This document shows, one piece after another, positions 8,251 through 18,177 of a DNA stretch of 64,000 nt. Position numbers and translations under genes: made by a program. Each line of letters begins with the position of its first letter. The stretch's first letter is position 1. Origin of the DNA: Marinobacter halotolerans (GTDB taxonomy: Bacteria; Pseudomonadota; Gammaproteobacteria; Pseudomonadales; Oleiphilaceae); contig NZ_VMHP01000003.1 in assembly GCF_008795985.1 (NCBI RefSeq), positions 62,001 to 126,000 on the forward strand, written 5' to 3'. The notes below the pieces were generated by a model. The model saw only the letters and a list, made by a program, of their open reading frames with translations, did no database searches and was not told where the DNA came from.

Positions 8251-11172
8251 ATGTCCGAGCCGTGGCGCGCTTTACCACAACCGCTGGCGGACGAGGTTGC
8301 CGGCATCTGGCCATCGGTTTTTCCCGCCGGTGTTCCCGATTTTCTGGCGGAGAAGGGCGGCATTTCCGAGGCCGACGCCGCACAGGCTCTCGCACGCAGT
8401 GTTTTCCTTCGGCGCACCATCGAGGCTCATCCGGAACGCGTCGAGGCCCTTTGCGTTTCCTTGCCCTTAACCGAGCGCACCACCGAGGGCTATCTGCGCC
8501 AGCGTTGGGGCGAATTCCTGGGTGCCGTCACCAGCGAGACCGAACTTCAGGCCGCCTTGCGCCAGTTCCGGATGGAAACCCAGTTCCGCATTATCTGGCG
8601 GGATCTGATGCGCTGGTCTGATCTGGCGGAGACCATGGCGGCTACTAGTGATTTTGCCGATGTGTGCCTGCAGGGCGCACTGGATTGGCTCTACGAGGAC
8701 TGCTGCGGCCAGTACGGCACGCCCTGGGGTGTGAATCCGGCGACCGGCAGGGAAGAAGCGCAGCCTTTGATTGTGCTGGGTATGGGCAAGCTCGGGGGCC
8801 ATGAGTTGAACGTGTCTTCCGATATCGACCTCATTTTTGCTTATCCGGGTAAGGGCGAAACACGGGGCGCCCGCCGCGCCATTGATAACCAGCAGTTCTT
8901 TACCCGACTGGGCCAGCGGCTGATTCAGGCGCTGGATCAGATTACCGCCGATGGCTTCGTGTTCCGGGTTGATATGAGATTGCGGCCTTATGGTCAGAGC
9001 GGCGCTCTGGCCCTGAGTTTTGCTGCGCTGGAAACCTATTACCAGGACCAGGGGCGGGACTGGGAACGCTACGCCATGGTCAAGGCCCGGGTGGTGGCCG
9101 GTGACCAGCAGGCTGGGCAGGTGCTGATGGACAGCCTGAAGCCTTTTGTCTATCGCAAATACATTGATTTCAGTGCCTTCGAATCCCTGCGCAGCATGAA
9201 GTCCATGATCAGCCGTGAAGTCCGGCGCAGGGGACTGGAAAACAACATCAAGCTCGGTAGTGGTGGTATTCGTGAAATCGAGTTTGTGGTGCAGGCGTTT
9301 CAGCTGATCCGGGGTGGCCGCGACCGGGAGCTGCAGCAGCGGGAACTGCTGACGATTCTGCGGGAACTTGAGGCGCTGGAACTGTTGCCATCGGTGGTGG
9401 TGAACGAACTTGCGGCCGCCTATACCTTCCTGCGAAACCTTGAACATGCGCTGCAGGGTATGGAGGACAAACAGACACAGTTGCTACCGGACAACGATGC
9501 CGACAGGGCGCGGGTAGCATTGATTATGGGCTATGACGACTGGCCGGCCTGTCAGGAAGCCCTGGATGGTCATCGACAGCGGGTTGCGACCCATTTTGCC
9601 GATATCATTGCCACAGAAGAGGAGGATGGCGACCGAGTCGATATTGACGAGGAATGGCAGGAACTCTGGATGGGAGAGATGGACGAGGAGGCCGCTATCA
9701 GCTGGCTGGCGGAGCATCAGTTCGAGTCTCCTGAATCCAGCTACCGGGAACTGGACACGCTGCGAAGCTCCCGCACCGTGCAGTCTCTCCAGACCCAGGG
9801 GCGCCAGCGCCTGAACCGCTTCATGCCGGTGTTGCTGGAAGCGCTCTGTCACGTTGATGAACCCTCCCAGACGCTGAGTCGGGTGCTGCAACTGGTGGAG
9901 GCTATCCTCCGTCGTACCGCTTATATGGTTCTGTTGCTGGAAAACCCCGGTGCACGGGCACAGCTGGTGAAGCTTTGCAGCGAGAGTCCCTGGATTGCCA
10001 CTCAGCTTGCGGAAACCCCGTTGCTGCTGGATGAACTGCTGAACGCTGAAAGTCTGTACAAGCCGCCGGCGAAGGAAGAACTGCGGGACGACCTCCGGCA
10101 ACAGATGCTGCGTATTCCGTTCGAGGATCTGGAAGAGCAGATGGATACCCTGCGGCACTTCAAGAAGGCGCATATCTTGCGGGTGGCGGCGTCAGAGCTG
10201 CGCGGCACGCTGCCACTGATGAAGGTAAGCGATTACCTCACCTGGATTGCCGAGGTGGTTCTGGATCATGTGGTGGACGTGGCTTTTGCCAACCTGATCA
10301 GCCGCCATGGCTATCCCGGGCGAAAGGAGGGTGCTGCAGAAGACACGGATTTTGCGGTGATTGGCTATGGCAAGCTGGGGGGGATCGAGCTTGGCTATAC
10401 GTCGGATCTGGACCTGGTGTTTATCCATGGCGGCGACCCCGAACGTTCGACCGACGGTGAAAAGCCCATCGACAACGCGATTTTTTTTACCCGTCTGGGG
10501 CAGCGCATCGTTCATATCCTGAATACCCAGACCCCCGCCGGGCAGCTCTACGAGGTGGATATGCGCCTGCGGCCTTCGGGCAATTCGGGTCTGCTTGTCA
10601 GCACCCTAACCGCCTTTGAGAAGTATCAGCAAAGCGATGCCTGGACCTGGGAGCATCAGGCTCTGGCTCGAGCTCGGGGAGTGGCCGGTTCCGCCGATAC
10701 GCGGAAAGCCTTTGAGGCGATCCGCCACTCGATCCTGTGCCAGCCCAGAGACCGCCAGGCACTGCGCGAGGAGGTGATCGCCATGCGTGAGAAGATGCGC
10801 TCCGCGCTGGGTACCTCGGCAAGGTCCGGCCAGGCGCCGGAGGTGTTTCACGTCAAGCATGACAATGGCGGGATCATTGATATCGAATTCATGGTCCAGT
10901 ACCTGATGCTTGCCTATTCCTCGGAGTTTCCGGAACTGACCCGTTATTCCGATAATATCCGGCAAATGGAAGAGTTGGGGCACGTGGGCGTGATCCCGGT
11001 GGAGGATGCCCAGGGATTGCGGGAAGCCTACATCACCTTGCGTTCGACCATTCATCGCCGGGCGTTGCAGAACCTCAACAGTCAGGTGGCGGAGGACGCT
11101 TTCCGGGAGGAGCGTGCCTACATTCAGGCCATGTGGAACCGTGTGATGTTGGACGACCCCGGCTCCTCGTAG
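8251..11172 (+). CDS. glnE: bifunctional glutamine synthetase adenylyltransferase/adenylyl-removing enzyme
   Basis: Adds AMP to, or removes it from, a tyrosine of each GlnA subunit in response to PII and glutamine. 973 residues with two nucleotidyltransferase domains: the N-terminal deadenylylase motif GMGKLGGHELNVSSDIDLIF near residue 175 and the C-terminal adenylylase motif GYGKLGGIELGYTSDLDLVF near residue 704, each followed by a helical PII-uridylyltransferase-like region. The ATG at 8251, preceded by AGGGG, gives the family N-terminus; the open frame upstream has no homology. Its substrate gene glnA is at the start of this window. ilvE follows after 68 bases. Confidence 0.97.
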   Translation: MSEPWRALPQPLADEVAGIWPSVFPAGVPDFLAEKGGISEADAAQALARSVFLRRTIEAHPERVEALCVSLPLTERTTEGYLRQRWGEFLGAVTSETELQAALRQFRMETQFRIIWRDLMRWSDLAETMAATSDFADVCLQGALDWLYEDCCGQYGTPWGVNPATGREEAQPLIVLGMGKLGGHELNVSSDIDLIFAYPGKGETRGARRAIDNQQFFTRLGQRLIQALDQITADGFVFRVDMRLRPYGQSGALALSFAALETYYQDQGRDWERYAMVKARVVAGDQQAGQVLMDSLKPFVYRKYIDFSAFESLRSMKSMISREVRRRGLENNIKLGSGGIREIEFVVQAFQLIRGGRDRELQQRELLTILRELEALELLPSVVVNELAAAYTFLRNLEHALQGMEDKQTQLLPDNDADRARVALIMGYDDWPACQEALDGHRQRVATHFADIIATEEEDGDRVDIDEEWQELWMGEMDEEAAISWLAEHQFESPESSYRELDTLRSSRTVQSLQTQGRQRLNRFMPVLLEALCHVDEPSQTLSRVLQLVEAILRRTAYMVLLLENPGARAQLVKLCSESPWIATQLAETPLLLDELLNAESLYKPPAKEELRDDLRQQMLRIPFEDLEEQMDTLRHFKKAHILRVAASELRGTLPLMKVSDYLTWIAEVVLDHVVDVAFANLISRHGYPGRKEGAAEDTDFAVIGYGKLGGIELGYTSDLDLVFIHGGDPERSTDGEKPIDNAIFFTRLGQRIVHILNTQTPAGQLYEVDMRLRPSGNSGLLVSTLTAFEKYQQSDAWTWEHQALARARGVAGSADTRKAFEAIRHSILCQPRDRQALREEVIAMREKMRSALGTSARSGQAPEVFHVKHDNGGIIDIEFMVQYLMLAYSSEFPELTRYSDNIRQMEELGHVGVIPVEDAQGLREAYITLRSTIHRRALQNLNSQVAEDAFREERAYIQAMWNRVMLDDPGSS

Positions 11173-11240
11173 CCCTTCGTACCCATGATTTTTCCTGCTA
11201 GAATGCCGGATTCCGTTAAGCGCGCTTAGGAGCAAGAACA

Positions 11241-12164
11241 ATGTCGATGGCTGATCGTGATGGCCTGATCTGGATGGATGGCGAGATGATCCCCTGGCGG
11301 GACGCCAAAACCCATGTGCTGACGCACACCCTGCATTACGGACTGGGCTGCTTCGAGGGCGTGCGCGCCTACAGCACTCCCGAAGGTGCGGCGATTTTCC
11401 GGCTGCAGGATCACACAGACCGCCTGTTCCGCTCCGCCCATATTCTGAACATGAAGATGCCCTTTACCAAAGAGCAGCTGAATGCGGCCCAATGCGCCGC
11501 CGTGAAGGAAAACGGGTTGGACGAAGCCTACCTTCGCCCTATGGTGTTTTACGGATCCGAAGGCATGGGTCTGCGTGCCGATAACCTGCAGGTGCACGTC
11601 ATGGTCGCGGCCTGGAGCTGGCCGTCCTATATGTCCCCCGAAGCCAAGGAGATGGGCATCAAGGTTCGCACCTCTTCCTACACCCGCCATCACGTGAATA
11701 TCACCATGTGTAAGGCCAAAGCCAACGGCAACTACATCAACTCCATGCTGGCGCTGAACGAGGCCATCGCCAGTGGCTGCGAGGAAGCGCTGCTGCTGGA
11801 CAACGAAGGCTATGTGGCAGAAGGGTCCGGCGAGAACATTTTCGTGCTGCGTAACGGCGTACTGCATACACCCGAGCTCACCTCCTGCCTGGAGGGCATT
11901 ACCCGCCAGACCATTCTCGACTTTGCGGCAGAGCTGAATGTGCCGGTGCGCGAGCGCAGGATCACCCGTGATGAAATCTACATCGCCGACGAAGCTTTCT
12001 TCACGGGCACTGCGGCCGAAGTGCTGCCGATTCGTGAACTGGATGGCCGGGTGATCGGCGCCGGCAAGCGCGGCCCGCTGACGGAAAAACTGCAGGGCAT
12101 GTATTTTGATGCGGTGAAGGGCAAGTCGCCCGGGCACAGCCGCTGGCTGACGCAGGTCAACTAA
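11241..12164 (+). CDS. ilvE: branched-chain amino-acid aminotransferase
   Basis: PLP enzyme of fold type IV making Val, Leu and Ile from their 2-oxo acids with glutamate. 307 residues, as in E. coli (309). Visible signatures: THTLHYGLGCFEGVRAY at the N-terminus, the active-site lysine within CKAKANGNYINSMLALNEA, EGSGENIF, and FFTGTAAEVLPI near the C-terminus. AGGAGC precedes the ATG at 11241. It sits between glnE (68 bases upstream) and kdkA (6 bases downstream), so the three could be one transcript. Confidence 0.96.
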   Translation: MSMADRDGLIWMDGEMIPWRDAKTHVLTHTLHYGLGCFEGVRAYSTPEGAAIFRLQDHTDRLFRSAHILNMKMPFTKEQLNAAQCAAVKENGLDEAYLRPMVFYGSEGMGLRADNLQVHVMVAAWSWPSYMSPEAKEMGIKVRTSSYTRHHVNITMCKAKANGNYINSMLALNEAIASGCEEALLLDNEGYVAEGSGENIFVLRNGVLHTPELTSCLEGITRQTILDFAAELNVPVRERRITRDEIYIADEAFFTGTAAEVLPIRELDGRVIGAGKRGPLTEKLQGMYFDAVKGKSPGHSRWLTQVN

Positions 12165-12170
12165 AGTCCC

Positions 12171-12890
12171 GTGGGGAACGGCTACGAAAGACATCTGAGG
12201 GCCGGCGGGGGCTATCTTGTCGCCCGGTCTTTCGGTGAGATTTTCCGGGAGGACTGGTTTGATCCGGGTTTCTGGGGCGACCGCGCTTCGCCTGTTACCA
12301 CGGGTGGCCGCGGTTCGGCCTGGTTTATTCGGTCGGAGGTCGGCGATCTGGTGCTTCGGCACTTCTGCCGGGGCGGCATTCCGGGGCGGTTTATCCGCCG
12401 CGATTATGTGTTCACCGGGCGAGATGCCGTCCGCTCCGTAGCTGAATTCCGCTTGCTGCATGAGCTTTTCCATCGGAATTTTCCGGTACCGGAGCCCGTC
12501 GCGGCCGGTTTCAGCCGGCGCGCTCTTCTGCTATACCGGGCTGCACTGATCATCCGCCGCATTCCCGATGCAACACCTCTCTCTGATTTCACCGATCTTG
12601 CTCACAGGCAAACATGGCGCGAGGCCGGCGGTTGTGTGCGCCGGTTTCACGATGCCGGCGTATTTCACGCGGATCTTAACTGCATGAATATTCTGGTTGC
12701 GGATCAGGTCTATCTGATTGATTTTGACCGCGGCCGGATAATGCCTGGTCAAAGTAATGATGCCTGGAAAGCCGCCAACATCAGCCGCCTTGAACGTTCG
12801 GTCAACAAACTTCTGGCTGGAGTGGAGCCGGGGTCAAGGGAAGCGCTCTGGCAGGCGTTTCTGGACGGTTACAACCGGACCGATCAGTAG
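12171..12890 (+). CDS. kdkA: 3-deoxy-D-manno-octulosonic acid kinase
   Basis: Phosphorylates Kdo of the LPS inner core at O-4 using ATP; cytoplasmic face of the inner membrane. 239 residues with a protein-kinase-like fold: N-terminal RGSAWFI (glycine loop equivalent), catalytic loop HADLNCMNILV and metal-binding IDFDRGR. The GTG at 12171, six bases after the ilvE stop, is the best start though no strong ribosome-binding site is seen, suggesting translational coupling. A single-Kdo, phosphorylated core (as in Haemophilus or Vibrio) would fit; waaA is in the same region. The last codons overlap the opposing acyltransferase gene by 7 bases. Confidence 0.92.
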   Translation: MGNGYERHLRAGGGYLVARSFGEIFREDWFDPGFWGDRASPVTTGGRGSAWFIRSEVGDLVLRHFCRGGIPGRFIRRDYVFTGRDAVRSVAEFRLLHELFHRNFPVPEPVAAGFSRRALLLYRAALIIRRIPDATPLSDFTDLAHRQTWREAGGCVRRFHDAGVFHADLNCMNILVADQVYLIDFDRGRIMPGQSNDAWKAANISRLERSVNKLLAGVEPGSREALWQAFLDGYNRTDQ

Positions 12891-13822
12891 ACGGATTTTT
12901 CCCCGGGGGCGGTGCGACGGAAGCGTTTGTACTCCCACTGATACTGAGCAGGTACGTCTGCAATGCAATTTTCCACCGATTGGTTCAGGGCGGTCAGGGA
13001 TTCGGTCATATCCCTGGACGCCATGGCAGGTCCTACCTCACGAATGACGATCCTGAACCCCCGGCCATCGGGCAGCCTCTGGGCGTAGGTCACCAGAGGT
13101 CTCGCTCCGGTTTTGTGCACCAGCTTCGAAGCCAGGGTCATGGTAATGGCGGGGATGCCAAAGAAGGGTGCAAATTCACCGCCTTCCCGTCGAGGTGTCT
13201 GGTCCGGCAGGATGCCCACAACGCCACCCTCGCGCAGGATGCTGAACAGCCGCATGATGCCGCGCCGGTCGGTGGCGACCAGCTCTGAACCACTGCGGCT
13301 TCGCACAGACTTCATGTAGGCCTCGAAACCAGGCTGGTTGGGCGGGCTGTAAAGCGCCGCCATGCTGTAGCGGGACGCAAAGAAAAGCCCTGCCAGTTCC
13401 CAGTTTCCCAGGTGGGGCGCCAGCAGCAACAGACCCTGTTTGCCGGCCTTGTACTCTTCGAGCAGTTCCTCCCCTTCGATTTCCCGGATCAGCCCAAGAC
13501 AACGTTCAACCGGCCACTCCCACATCAGGGGAATCTCCAGGGCGGTGGCGCCGGTTTCCTGAAAACTCCGGCGGCCAAGGGCTTCCACTTCGTCGGGGTT
13601 GAGGTCCGGGTAGCAGGCAAGCAGGTTTTTGCGAGTGGTATCCACGGAACGCCCGCCCAGCTTCCAGGCAGCCGTACCCAGCAGGCGGCCGAGGCGCTGA
13701 GCGCTTTTCAGGCTGAGCAGTGACAGTATTCGGAATGCCAGTCTGATGAGTTTGCCGGTCACAAAAACCATCCAGTCGGGAGGTAACAGGGCCGAAAAAA
13801 GTACCATTGTCGTCAAACGCAC
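12884..13822 (-). CDS. LpxL/HtrB-family lipid A acyltransferase
   Basis: Late acyltransferase moving a fatty acyl chain from ACP to Kdo-lipid A; inner membrane, cytoplasmic face. 312 residues: N-terminal hydrophobic anchor (residues about 6-40), the HxxxxE catalytic motif in APHLGNWELAG, and PDQTPRR-x-GEFAPFFG typical of the family. The frame opens with GTG at 13822; an ATG at 13807 (MVLFSALLPPDW) is equally plausible since neither has a good ribosome-binding site. A second LpxL-type gene lies at 28024-29004; which is the lauroyl and which the myristoyl-type enzyme cannot be told. Confidence 0.88.
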   Translation of the reverse strand: MRLTTMVLFSALLPPDWMVFVTGKLIRLAFRILSLLSLKSAQRLGRLLGTAAWKLGGRSVDTTRKNLLACYPDLNPDEVEALGRRSFQETGATALEIPLMWEWPVERCLGLIREIEGEELLEEYKAGKQGLLLLAPHLGNWELAGLFFASRYSMAALYSPPNQPGFEAYMKSVRSRSGSELVATDRRGIMRLFSILREGGVVGILPDQTPRREGGEFAPFFGIPAITMTLASKLVHKTGARPLVTYAQRLPDGRGFRIVIREVGPAMASRDMTESLTALNQSVENCIADVPAQYQWEYKRFRRTAPGEKSVY

Positions 13823-13922
13823 ACAAGGTGATTGATGGTTTGTAACGGCCAGACGGTCTGCTTTTGATCAGGCGCCATGGTAGAATTCGCGAGCTTTTAT
13901 TGATTGGGTCCGGGCAACAATT

Positions 13923-14822
13923 ATGTGGAATCTGATACAGCTGGTGTTTTTCCGGTTTGCAGCGGGTGGCTGGATACCTGCACGGTGGTTCGAGCCCGAC
14001 CTTCCGCCAGAAGGCAAGCGCTCAGCCAGAACCGGCCACCTCAAGCTTGAAGTCGTCAGCCATTGCTGGAATTACTCTCACTTTCTGGTCTATCAACTGA
14101 GTTCTTTGGTACTTTTCCCCCCGAAGAAGCTCGATGTCACCATGACGGTTTTCTACAGCTCGGAAGATACCCGCACCGGGGAACTGCTGGCTTTTTTCGA
14201 GAGCCAGACGGTGCCCGGCGTTAACTGGAACTGGCAGCCGGTGCCGAAGCAGGAGCTGTTCCGCCGTGGTATTGGGCGGAATCGCGCAGCTCTGGCTACT
14301 GAAGCTGATTGGGTCTGGTTTACCGATTGCGACCTGATGTTCCGCGAGGGTTGCCTCGACGCTTTGGCTGATGTGCTGCAGGGTCGACAGGATGCGCTGC
14401 TGTTCCCCGAGCATGAGCACACCACAGATCTGCTTGCCGAAGATAACCCCATGCTTCGCGCAGGTACGAGCGAGCCCCAGGTTCTGGATATCGACACCAG
14501 CTCATTCACCACCCGTCAGATTTCCAAGGCTACCGGCCCGTTGCAGATTGCCCATGGAGATGTGTGCCGGGCCGTGGGTTATTGCCGCAATATCAGCCTT
14601 TACCAGCAGCCAGTGGAAAGCTTCGCCAAATGCCACGAGGACCGGGCATTCCGCTGGTTACTTCGCAGTCACGGCCAGCCAGTGGATGTGCCGGGAGTCT
14701 ATCGGATACGCCATGTGTCCAAGGGGCGGTATAGCAAAAATACTCTCCGCAGCCGACTCAGAACGCGCCTGCGGCTTTGGCAGTCCAAGGCTCGGGACCG
14801 CAAGCCGGGCGAATCCTTATGA
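13923..14822 (+). CDS. glycosyltransferase, GT-A type (family 2-like)
   Basis: 299 residues with a GT-A sugar-nucleotide domain: SVVSHCWNYSHF-like start, a strand with YSSEDTRT, and the metal-binding FTDCDLMF (DxD) in the middle. Probable LPS core or O-chain sugar transfer; donor and acceptor unknown. First gene of a run on the plus strand that goes through waaL; its TGA overlaps the ATG of the next gene (ATGA), so translation is coupled. A short hydrophobic N-terminus may tether it to the membrane. Confidence 0.75.
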   Translation: MWNLIQLVFFRFAAGGWIPARWFEPDLPPEGKRSARTGHLKLEVVSHCWNYSHFLVYQLSSLVLFPPKKLDVTMTVFYSSEDTRTGELLAFFESQTVPGVNWNWQPVPKQELFRRGIGRNRAALATEADWVWFTDCDLMFREGCLDALADVLQGRQDALLFPEHEHTTDLLAEDNPMLRAGTSEPQVLDIDTSSFTTRQISKATGPLQIAHGDVCRAVGYCRNISLYQQPVESFAKCHEDRAFRWLLRSHGQPVDVPGVYRIRHVSKGRYSKNTLRSRLRTRLRLWQSKARDRKPGESL

Positions 14823-15772
14823 GTGGCGAACCTCGAATAGTCTTCATTACGCCCACCTGGGCAGGCGACTTTGAGCATTTCCGGGTGATGCGCGCCTCTC
14901 TGGAACATTCTCCTCTGGCCCGGTTTCTGCACTATGTGGTGGTTCAAGACGAAGATCTTTCACTGTTCGAGGAGTTTCGCGATCGGCCCGGTTTGACACT
15001 GCTGTCCACGCGGGATGTATTACCTGTAGATGTGGAGCGTCGGAGGGTGAAGGCAAGGCGGCTATCCCAGCGCCTGGGGCGCAATTTGACCCGAATCTGT
15101 GGAAGCCTCAAGCGGGTCGTTTCATGGCCGGCATGGCCGTCCTACACTGGCTGGCATACCCAGCAGCTTTGCAAGCTGAAGCTGGCCAGTGAGCTGGACT
15201 GTGACCTGGCAGTCGTCATTGATTCCGATGTGGTCGTAACGCCGAACGCAATGGCTGATGATTTTTCAGCGCAGTCCGGTGTTCTGTGTTACGCCCAGTG
15301 GCAGAGGCGGTCGGAACTTCGTGGCAAGGTAAAGCACTGGCTGGAGGAATCGGAAAGACTGCTTGGGGTCGAGCCGGATTCTGAACGGGTTAACGTGTAT
15401 TTTGATACGCCGTTTGTATTGGACAGAGCGGTTCTTAACCAGGCCTTGAGGGAGCTCGAGGCAAAACAGGGTAAGCCCTGGTGGGATGCGTTACTGAGCC
15501 GGCCTCCGCGTCGCTGGTCCGAATTTGGCGTTTACAAGGCATTCCTCGCAAGCCGGCAAAACGAGTTGAAACCTGAGTGGCGTGAGCCTGCTTTTTTCCG
15601 GTATCTGTACGATACACGGGACCCTGAAACTGTTGTGAGCCAGGTAAAATCCTTTATGCACGACCCGCAGGTTCACTATGTCACCATTCACTCCCAGGCC
15701 AGTGGCCGACATGAATGGCCTGCTGAAGATTTTCTGGTGCCGATTCTTTCTGATCTGAAATCGACGGCATGA
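14819..15772 (+). CDS. DUF6492-like putative glycosyltransferase
   Basis: 317 residues. FITPTWAGDFEHFRVMRASLEHS at the start and VVIDSDVVVTP (DSD, metal-binding DxD equivalent) near residue 140 suggest a GT-A fold of the DUF6492 kind; this family assignment is from recall. A basic, arginine-rich stretch follows residue 75. The ATG at 14819 overlaps the preceding stop, which fixes the start. Likely works with the upstream glycosyltransferase on the same saccharide. No signal peptide or TM segment, so cytoplasmic or peripheral. Confidence 0.65.
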   Translation: MSGEPRIVFITPTWAGDFEHFRVMRASLEHSPLARFLHYVVVQDEDLSLFEEFRDRPGLTLLSTRDVLPVDVERRRVKARRLSQRLGRNLTRICGSLKRVVSWPAWPSYTGWHTQQLCKLKLASELDCDLAVVIDSDVVVTPNAMADDFSAQSGVLCYAQWQRRSELRGKVKHWLEESERLLGVEPDSERVNVYFDTPFVLDRAVLNQALRELEAKQGKPWWDALLSRPPRRWSEFGVYKAFLASRQNELKPEWREPAFFRYLYDTRDPETVVSQVKSFMHDPQVHYVTIHSQASGRHEWPAEDFLVPILSDLKSTA

Positions 15773-15831
15773 AAAAAGACTCTGACTCACTCTCTGGCGG
15801 ATGTTTTTCCGACTGATAAAAGGCATTGGCA

Positions 15832-16761
15832 ATGACGGACCATCCAATCACTTTTTGCATCTTTTCGTATAATCGGGGCGATTTCCTCAGGAATTGCGTC
15901 GAGTCGGTAAAGATCTGTCTGCCACAGGCTGAAATTATCATTCTTGATGACAACAGCACGGACGCCGAGACCCGGAAATACCTCTCGGAGGCCGCCTCGT
16001 TCTGCCGCGTGGTGGGTCCTGAAAAAGAGGGATTTATCAAGCATGGGGGTCTTTATCACAATATGAATACGGCGCTTCGGCTCTGCGCCGGGAAACCGCT
16101 TGTCTGTTTCCTGCAGGACGACACACAGGTTGTCCGCCCGGTGTCGAATTCCGAGCTGGAAAGCATGGCGAGCCTTTTTGAAAAGAACCCGAGGCTCGGG
16201 TTTCTGCATCCCTGTTTCATCCGGGGCGTCGCCTTGAGGAAGCAACGGGTGACCCCTCTTGAAGGCCCCGATCCCGCCTATTTTTACAGGCAGGATACCG
16301 GGCAGAGTGCCGGGATCCATTACTCGGATCTGGTCGTCTTTAATCCCGCCAGGCTGCTTGAGGCGGGCTGGCAGTTCCGCCAGTCGGAACCGGACAATGA
16401 CCGCCAGGCGAGAGAACTTTTCGGGATGATGGCCTACATCTGGCTGCCCTTTGCCATGTGGCTACCGGAAGTGCCTGCCTACCGGGGTAAACAGAAAACG
16501 ATAGGGCTGAAACTGGCGGAGCGTAAAAAGCAGGTGGGCTTTTATCCGTTCCGTATCTGGTCGCCCGAGGCAGTTGCCCAGGCTCAGCAGAAAGCGGGGC
16601 ATGCATTGCCTGTCGCCGAGGACTGGCTGGAGTGCGTGCCGAATAATCCATCAAAACCGTGGACCTACAATCCGCTCACGGGCCTGAGGTTCTACAAGCA
16701 GTTGAACAACGTCGAAGTCATTCTGCGACGTTTGCTCAGGCGGTTAGGCTGGAAAGGCTAG
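15832..16761 (+). CDS. GT-A glycosyltransferase, paralogue A
   Basis: 309 residues. The N-terminus FCIFSYNRGDFLRNCVESV, the DDNSTDAETR loop and the metal-binding FLQDDTQVV are GT2-like. It is clearly paralogous to the product of 18178-19092: shared segments include FSYNRG, QDD-x-QVVRP, FLHPCF, PFAMWLP-x-VPAYRGK and LKLAER. ATG at 15832 is chosen because AAAAGG lies 8 bases before it. The pair flanks waaL, pointing to O-chain or outer-core synthesis; exact sugar unknown. Confidence 0.78.
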   Translation: MTDHPITFCIFSYNRGDFLRNCVESVKICLPQAEIIILDDNSTDAETRKYLSEAASFCRVVGPEKEGFIKHGGLYHNMNTALRLCAGKPLVCFLQDDTQVVRPVSNSELESMASLFEKNPRLGFLHPCFIRGVALRKQRVTPLEGPDPAYFYRQDTGQSAGIHYSDLVVFNPARLLEAGWQFRQSEPDNDRQARELFGMMAYIWLPFAMWLPEVPAYRGKQKTIGLKLAERKKQVGFYPFRIWSPEAVAQAQQKAGHALPVAEDWLECVPNNPSKPWTYNPLTGLRFYKQLNNVEVILRRLLRRLGWKG

Positions 16762-16817
16762 AACCGGTATACATAAAAACCTTTGCGGCAGAAGGCCGCC
16801 CTGGATCGGAGATCTGG

Positions 16818-18104
16818 ATGCAACCTCAAACGATGGATAAGACAACACCAGGTACGCTAAACCTTATTGTGTCGGTGATTCTGCTGGCGATTCCGGTACT
16901 TCTTCTACTGGTTTCCAGCGGCGGAAGCACGCCCTATCACATTGCGGCGGTGATCGGCCTGGCTTGCCTGGCCATCCGTCGGCCCCGGATGCCGCGAGCC
17001 CTCGATGCGGATGAGCGTATGGCCTGCCTCGGGTTCGCTGCATTCACTGCGGCAGTCCTGATTTCCCTGGTTGAGACCGGCTTCCGTCGAGACTCCGTGC
17101 GTGAACTTGACGTGCTGCTCAGGCCACTATGGGCGATACCGATTCTGTTCCTCTTTATTCGGGTTCGCATGGCCGAATCCCTGCTTTGGTTCGGTGTTGC
17201 TCTTGGCGCGATCGCCGTCGGTTTGAGCGCACTTTACGAGTACTTGATGGTCGATCATTACGTCCGTGCAGACGGAGCGACCAGCGCGGTCACCTTCGGC
17301 AATACAGCGCTGTTGATGGGCATCATGTCAGCGATCGGTATTCCATACTTCAGAAAGCTCGGAAAGCCCTGGATCATCCTTCCTGCCGTTGCGTTGATGC
17401 TGGGTCTTTTGGCAAGCCTGCTCTCGGGTACGCGAGGTGGTTGGGTGGCTTTGCCTGCGTTGGTGCTGCTGTTGTTATGGCATTTCAGCAGAACGGGTTA
17501 TGCGAAGGCATCGCTGACAACCGCTGTTATTCTTGCGATCGGTATTGGTTCAGTGTTGTTGTTGCCCCAGACAGGTGTGACGGACCGGGTAGAACTGGCC
17601 GTCACCGAGTTCAACCGGTATGTCGATGATCCGATGGAACATGGCGACACTTCGGTCGGGACACGGCTGGCACTCTGGCACGCATCCTGGAACATGTTTC
17701 TGGAGCAGCCGGTTTTCGGTGGCGGTATTGGTCATTCCTTTAACGCCTATCTGAAGGAACAGGTCGCCCTTGGCAACTATCATCCAACGCTAGTGAAGCA
17801 GACCATGCCACACAACGTATTCCTGGACACGCTTGCTTTGCAAGGGATTGTCGGACTTGCCGGACTTTTCGGTTTATGGGGCGCGCTGGGAATGGTTTTT
17901 GTAAAAGCAGTCTTTGCGCAAGCAACTGAACTGCGAACGCTGGGCGCGGCAGGGTTGGCGCTGCTGGTTGGTTATGCCCTTTTCGGGCTCACCGACTCGG
18001 TGATGGGCTACGGGCCTCCGCTGGTTTTTTTCTGCCTTTACGCCGTTTTGATTGTTTATCTTATTGCCGAGGTGCGCCAGAAGGGAATGGAGCGCGCCGT
18101 TTAA
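16818..18104 (+). CDS. waaL: O-antigen ligase family protein (WaaL-like)
   Basis: Multi-pass inner-membrane protein of the Wzy_C family; WaaL members join undecaprenyl-linked O-antigen to lipid A-core in the periplasm. 428 residues with about 10-12 hydrophobic segments, the conserved SGTRGGW helix start near residue 200, and a large periplasmic loop with GTRLALWHASW and the ligase-type MPHNVFLD containing the conserved His. ATG at 16818 follows GGAG. O-antigen polymerase (Wzy) is a related alternative; lying among core glycosyltransferases with waaA nearby favours ligase. No Wzx or Wzz is seen in the window. Confidence 0.78.
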   Translation: MQPQTMDKTTPGTLNLIVSVILLAIPVLLLLVSSGGSTPYHIAAVIGLACLAIRRPRMPRALDADERMACLGFAAFTAAVLISLVETGFRRDSVRELDVLLRPLWAIPILFLFIRVRMAESLLWFGVALGAIAVGLSALYEYLMVDHYVRADGATSAVTFGNTALLMGIMSAIGIPYFRKLGKPWIILPAVALMLGLLASLLSGTRGGWVALPALVLLLLWHFSRTGYAKASLTTAVILAIGIGSVLLLPQTGVTDRVELAVTEFNRYVDDPMEHGDTSVGTRLALWHASWNMFLEQPVFGGGIGHSFNAYLKEQVALGNYHPTLVKQTMPHNVFLDTLALQGIVGLAGLFGLWGALGMVFVKAVFAQATELRTLGAAGLALLVGYALFGLTDSVMGYGPPLVFFCLYAVLIVYLIAEVRQKGMERAV

Positions 18105-18177
18105 TTTCAGAACACCGTGAGTGACATTGGGTGTGGCATAAAGGCTGACCATTGATCCTCCTACCGGATTCCGAATT